From Cyanidiococcus yangmingshanensis (lineage: Eukaryota > Rhodophyta > Bangiophyceae > Cyanidiales > Cyanidiaceae), in assembly GCA_013995675.1 (NCBI GenBank), contig VWRR01000013.1:124001-188000 (forward strand): a stretch of DNA of 64,000 nucleotides, read 5' to 3'. The position numbers and the translations under genes were made by a program. How positions within the stretch are numbered: the first letter of the stretch is position 1; each line of letters opens with the position of its first letter. Of the stretch, positions 63,356 through 64,000 are shown piece by piece. The notes under the pieces are model-generated. The model did no database searches, was not told the origin of the DNA, and saw nothing but the letters and a program-made list of their open reading frames with translations.

Positions 63356-64000
63356 CTATTCTTCTTCAATGAAACGCTTAGCTTCAGGCTGCATGAGCTG
63401 CAGTGCAGCGAGATTCATGCCTACAACACTTCGATAATTACGAACCGAATGCTGCGTCGCTTCTCGAAAACTGGACAAAAGACGTCTAGTTCGGTTTCCG
63501 TCCGACCCGCCCATGTGCGCGACGAGCTCTCGAAACCGATTGCTAAAAAGCCTGAGAACTGTTCGGATAAGCAGCTCTCGATCACTCGCCGAACATTCCA
63601 TGTGGCCTTTCTCAGTCTTCGGAATACTTAGACACACACGAGTTAGTAACAATGCGGGTGCAAGCGGAAGTGAAGCGATCGCTGCCTCATAATGGGCCGG
63701 TCGAATACTTCGTAGGATTCGCATCAATTCGTTGAACTGATCCGGTTGTAATGCGCATCCATTTGACTCAGCCTTATCATCTATCTTTTGCATCTCTTCG
63801 ATAATTCGATCAGAGGCAGCAATGCTATCGAGGGTTTTCAACTGCTGTTCGGGATCGCTCAATCCTATCCGCGACATTCGCTGCTCCCTGTGGAATTTTC
63901 ACCTCATCTGATTCGATGTCGAGATCCCCCAAGTAATCCCTTTCGGGCTCAATGAGTGCATCCGCCTCAAAAAGTTCCCGTAACTGGTTTTCGTGTTCCT
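63356..64000 (-). CDS. UTP12: WDR3/UTP12 (Dip2) C-terminus, 5' partial, one frameshift
   Basis: Utp12/Dip2 is a UTP-B subunit of the SSU processome for 18S rRNA maturation. Only the C-terminus is inside the window. At the right edge the frame reads ENQLRELFEADALIEP with an acidic stretch (YLGDLDIESDEV). One frame over it continues TLDSIAASDRIIEEMQKIDD (Dip2: AAERIxEAL), LRSIRPAHYEAAIASLPLAP, the Utp12-domain helices, and near the end RNYRSVVGMNLAALQLMQPE, matching the family ending RDxxGxNxAALxxL. The shift lies near 63880. A start codon at 63877 is only apparent. The WD40 propellers expected upstream lie beyond the window. Confidence 0.75.

Overview
The window looks like nuclear DNA of a unicellular photosynthetic eukaryote, most likely a red alga with a compact, intron-poor genome (Cyanidiophyceae or Porphyridium type). 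This is an inference. The supporting points are eukaryotic housekeeping genes (PP1, UAP56, eL29, CDC6, WDR12, WDR3, cornichon), mitochondrial proteins (m-AAA protease, chalcone-isomerase-like protein) and several apparently plastid-targeted products (RubA rubredoxin, 2Fe-2S ferredoxin-like protein, isoleucyl-tRNA synthetase, probably chorismate synthase). Several presequences carry Phe close to the initiator Met, as is known for red-algal and glaucophyte transit peptides. No spliceosomal intron is needed in any recognised gene. I found no rRNA, tRNA, CRISPR, transposon or virus-like element.

Layout. 0-9 kb: C-terminal fragment of a helical protein, CDC6, PDCD2L/Tsr4, plastid RubA, PP1, and an unrecognised 518-residue protein. 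9.8-17 kb: MFS transporter, UAP56, Misato/DML1 and SPO11 (the last two overlap at their 3' ends). 17-24 kb: plastid ferredoxin-like protein, a secreted Ser-Pro/Met repeat protein, DUF1295 membrane protein, EXO1, TMEM254-like protein. 25-34 kb: strand-rich unknown protein, chorismate synthase, LMW protein phosphatase, amino-acid permease, an SF3B4-like RRM protein. 35-43 kb: cornichon, WDR12/YTM1, a plastid unknown, a CDF-like membrane protein, RtcB. 44-51 kb: m-AAA protease, carboxypeptidase-S-like M20 peptidase, CHI-domain protein. 52-64 kb: RAD51 paralogue, CTD-type phosphatase, isoleucyl-tRNA synthetase, eL29, small membrane protein, WDR3/UTP12 (runs off the right edge).

The dominant oddity is that at least a dozen conserved housekeeping genes are each broken by one or more single-base shifts, with family homology continuing in the next frame. 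Where the site can be pinned down it is usually one surplus base. The pattern suits an under-polished long-read assembly better than pseudogenes or introns. These genes are annotated here over their full span. DNA replication, repair and meiosis functions are well represented (CDC6, EXO1, SPO11, RAD51 paralogue), as is ribosome biogenesis (PDCD2L/Tsr4, WDR12, WDR3, eL29). The least conventional locus is the secreted repeat protein at 19.0-19.75 kb, with alternating Ser-Pro linkers, Met-rich blocks and short helices, behind a GC-rich upstream region with two CACGTG boxes.
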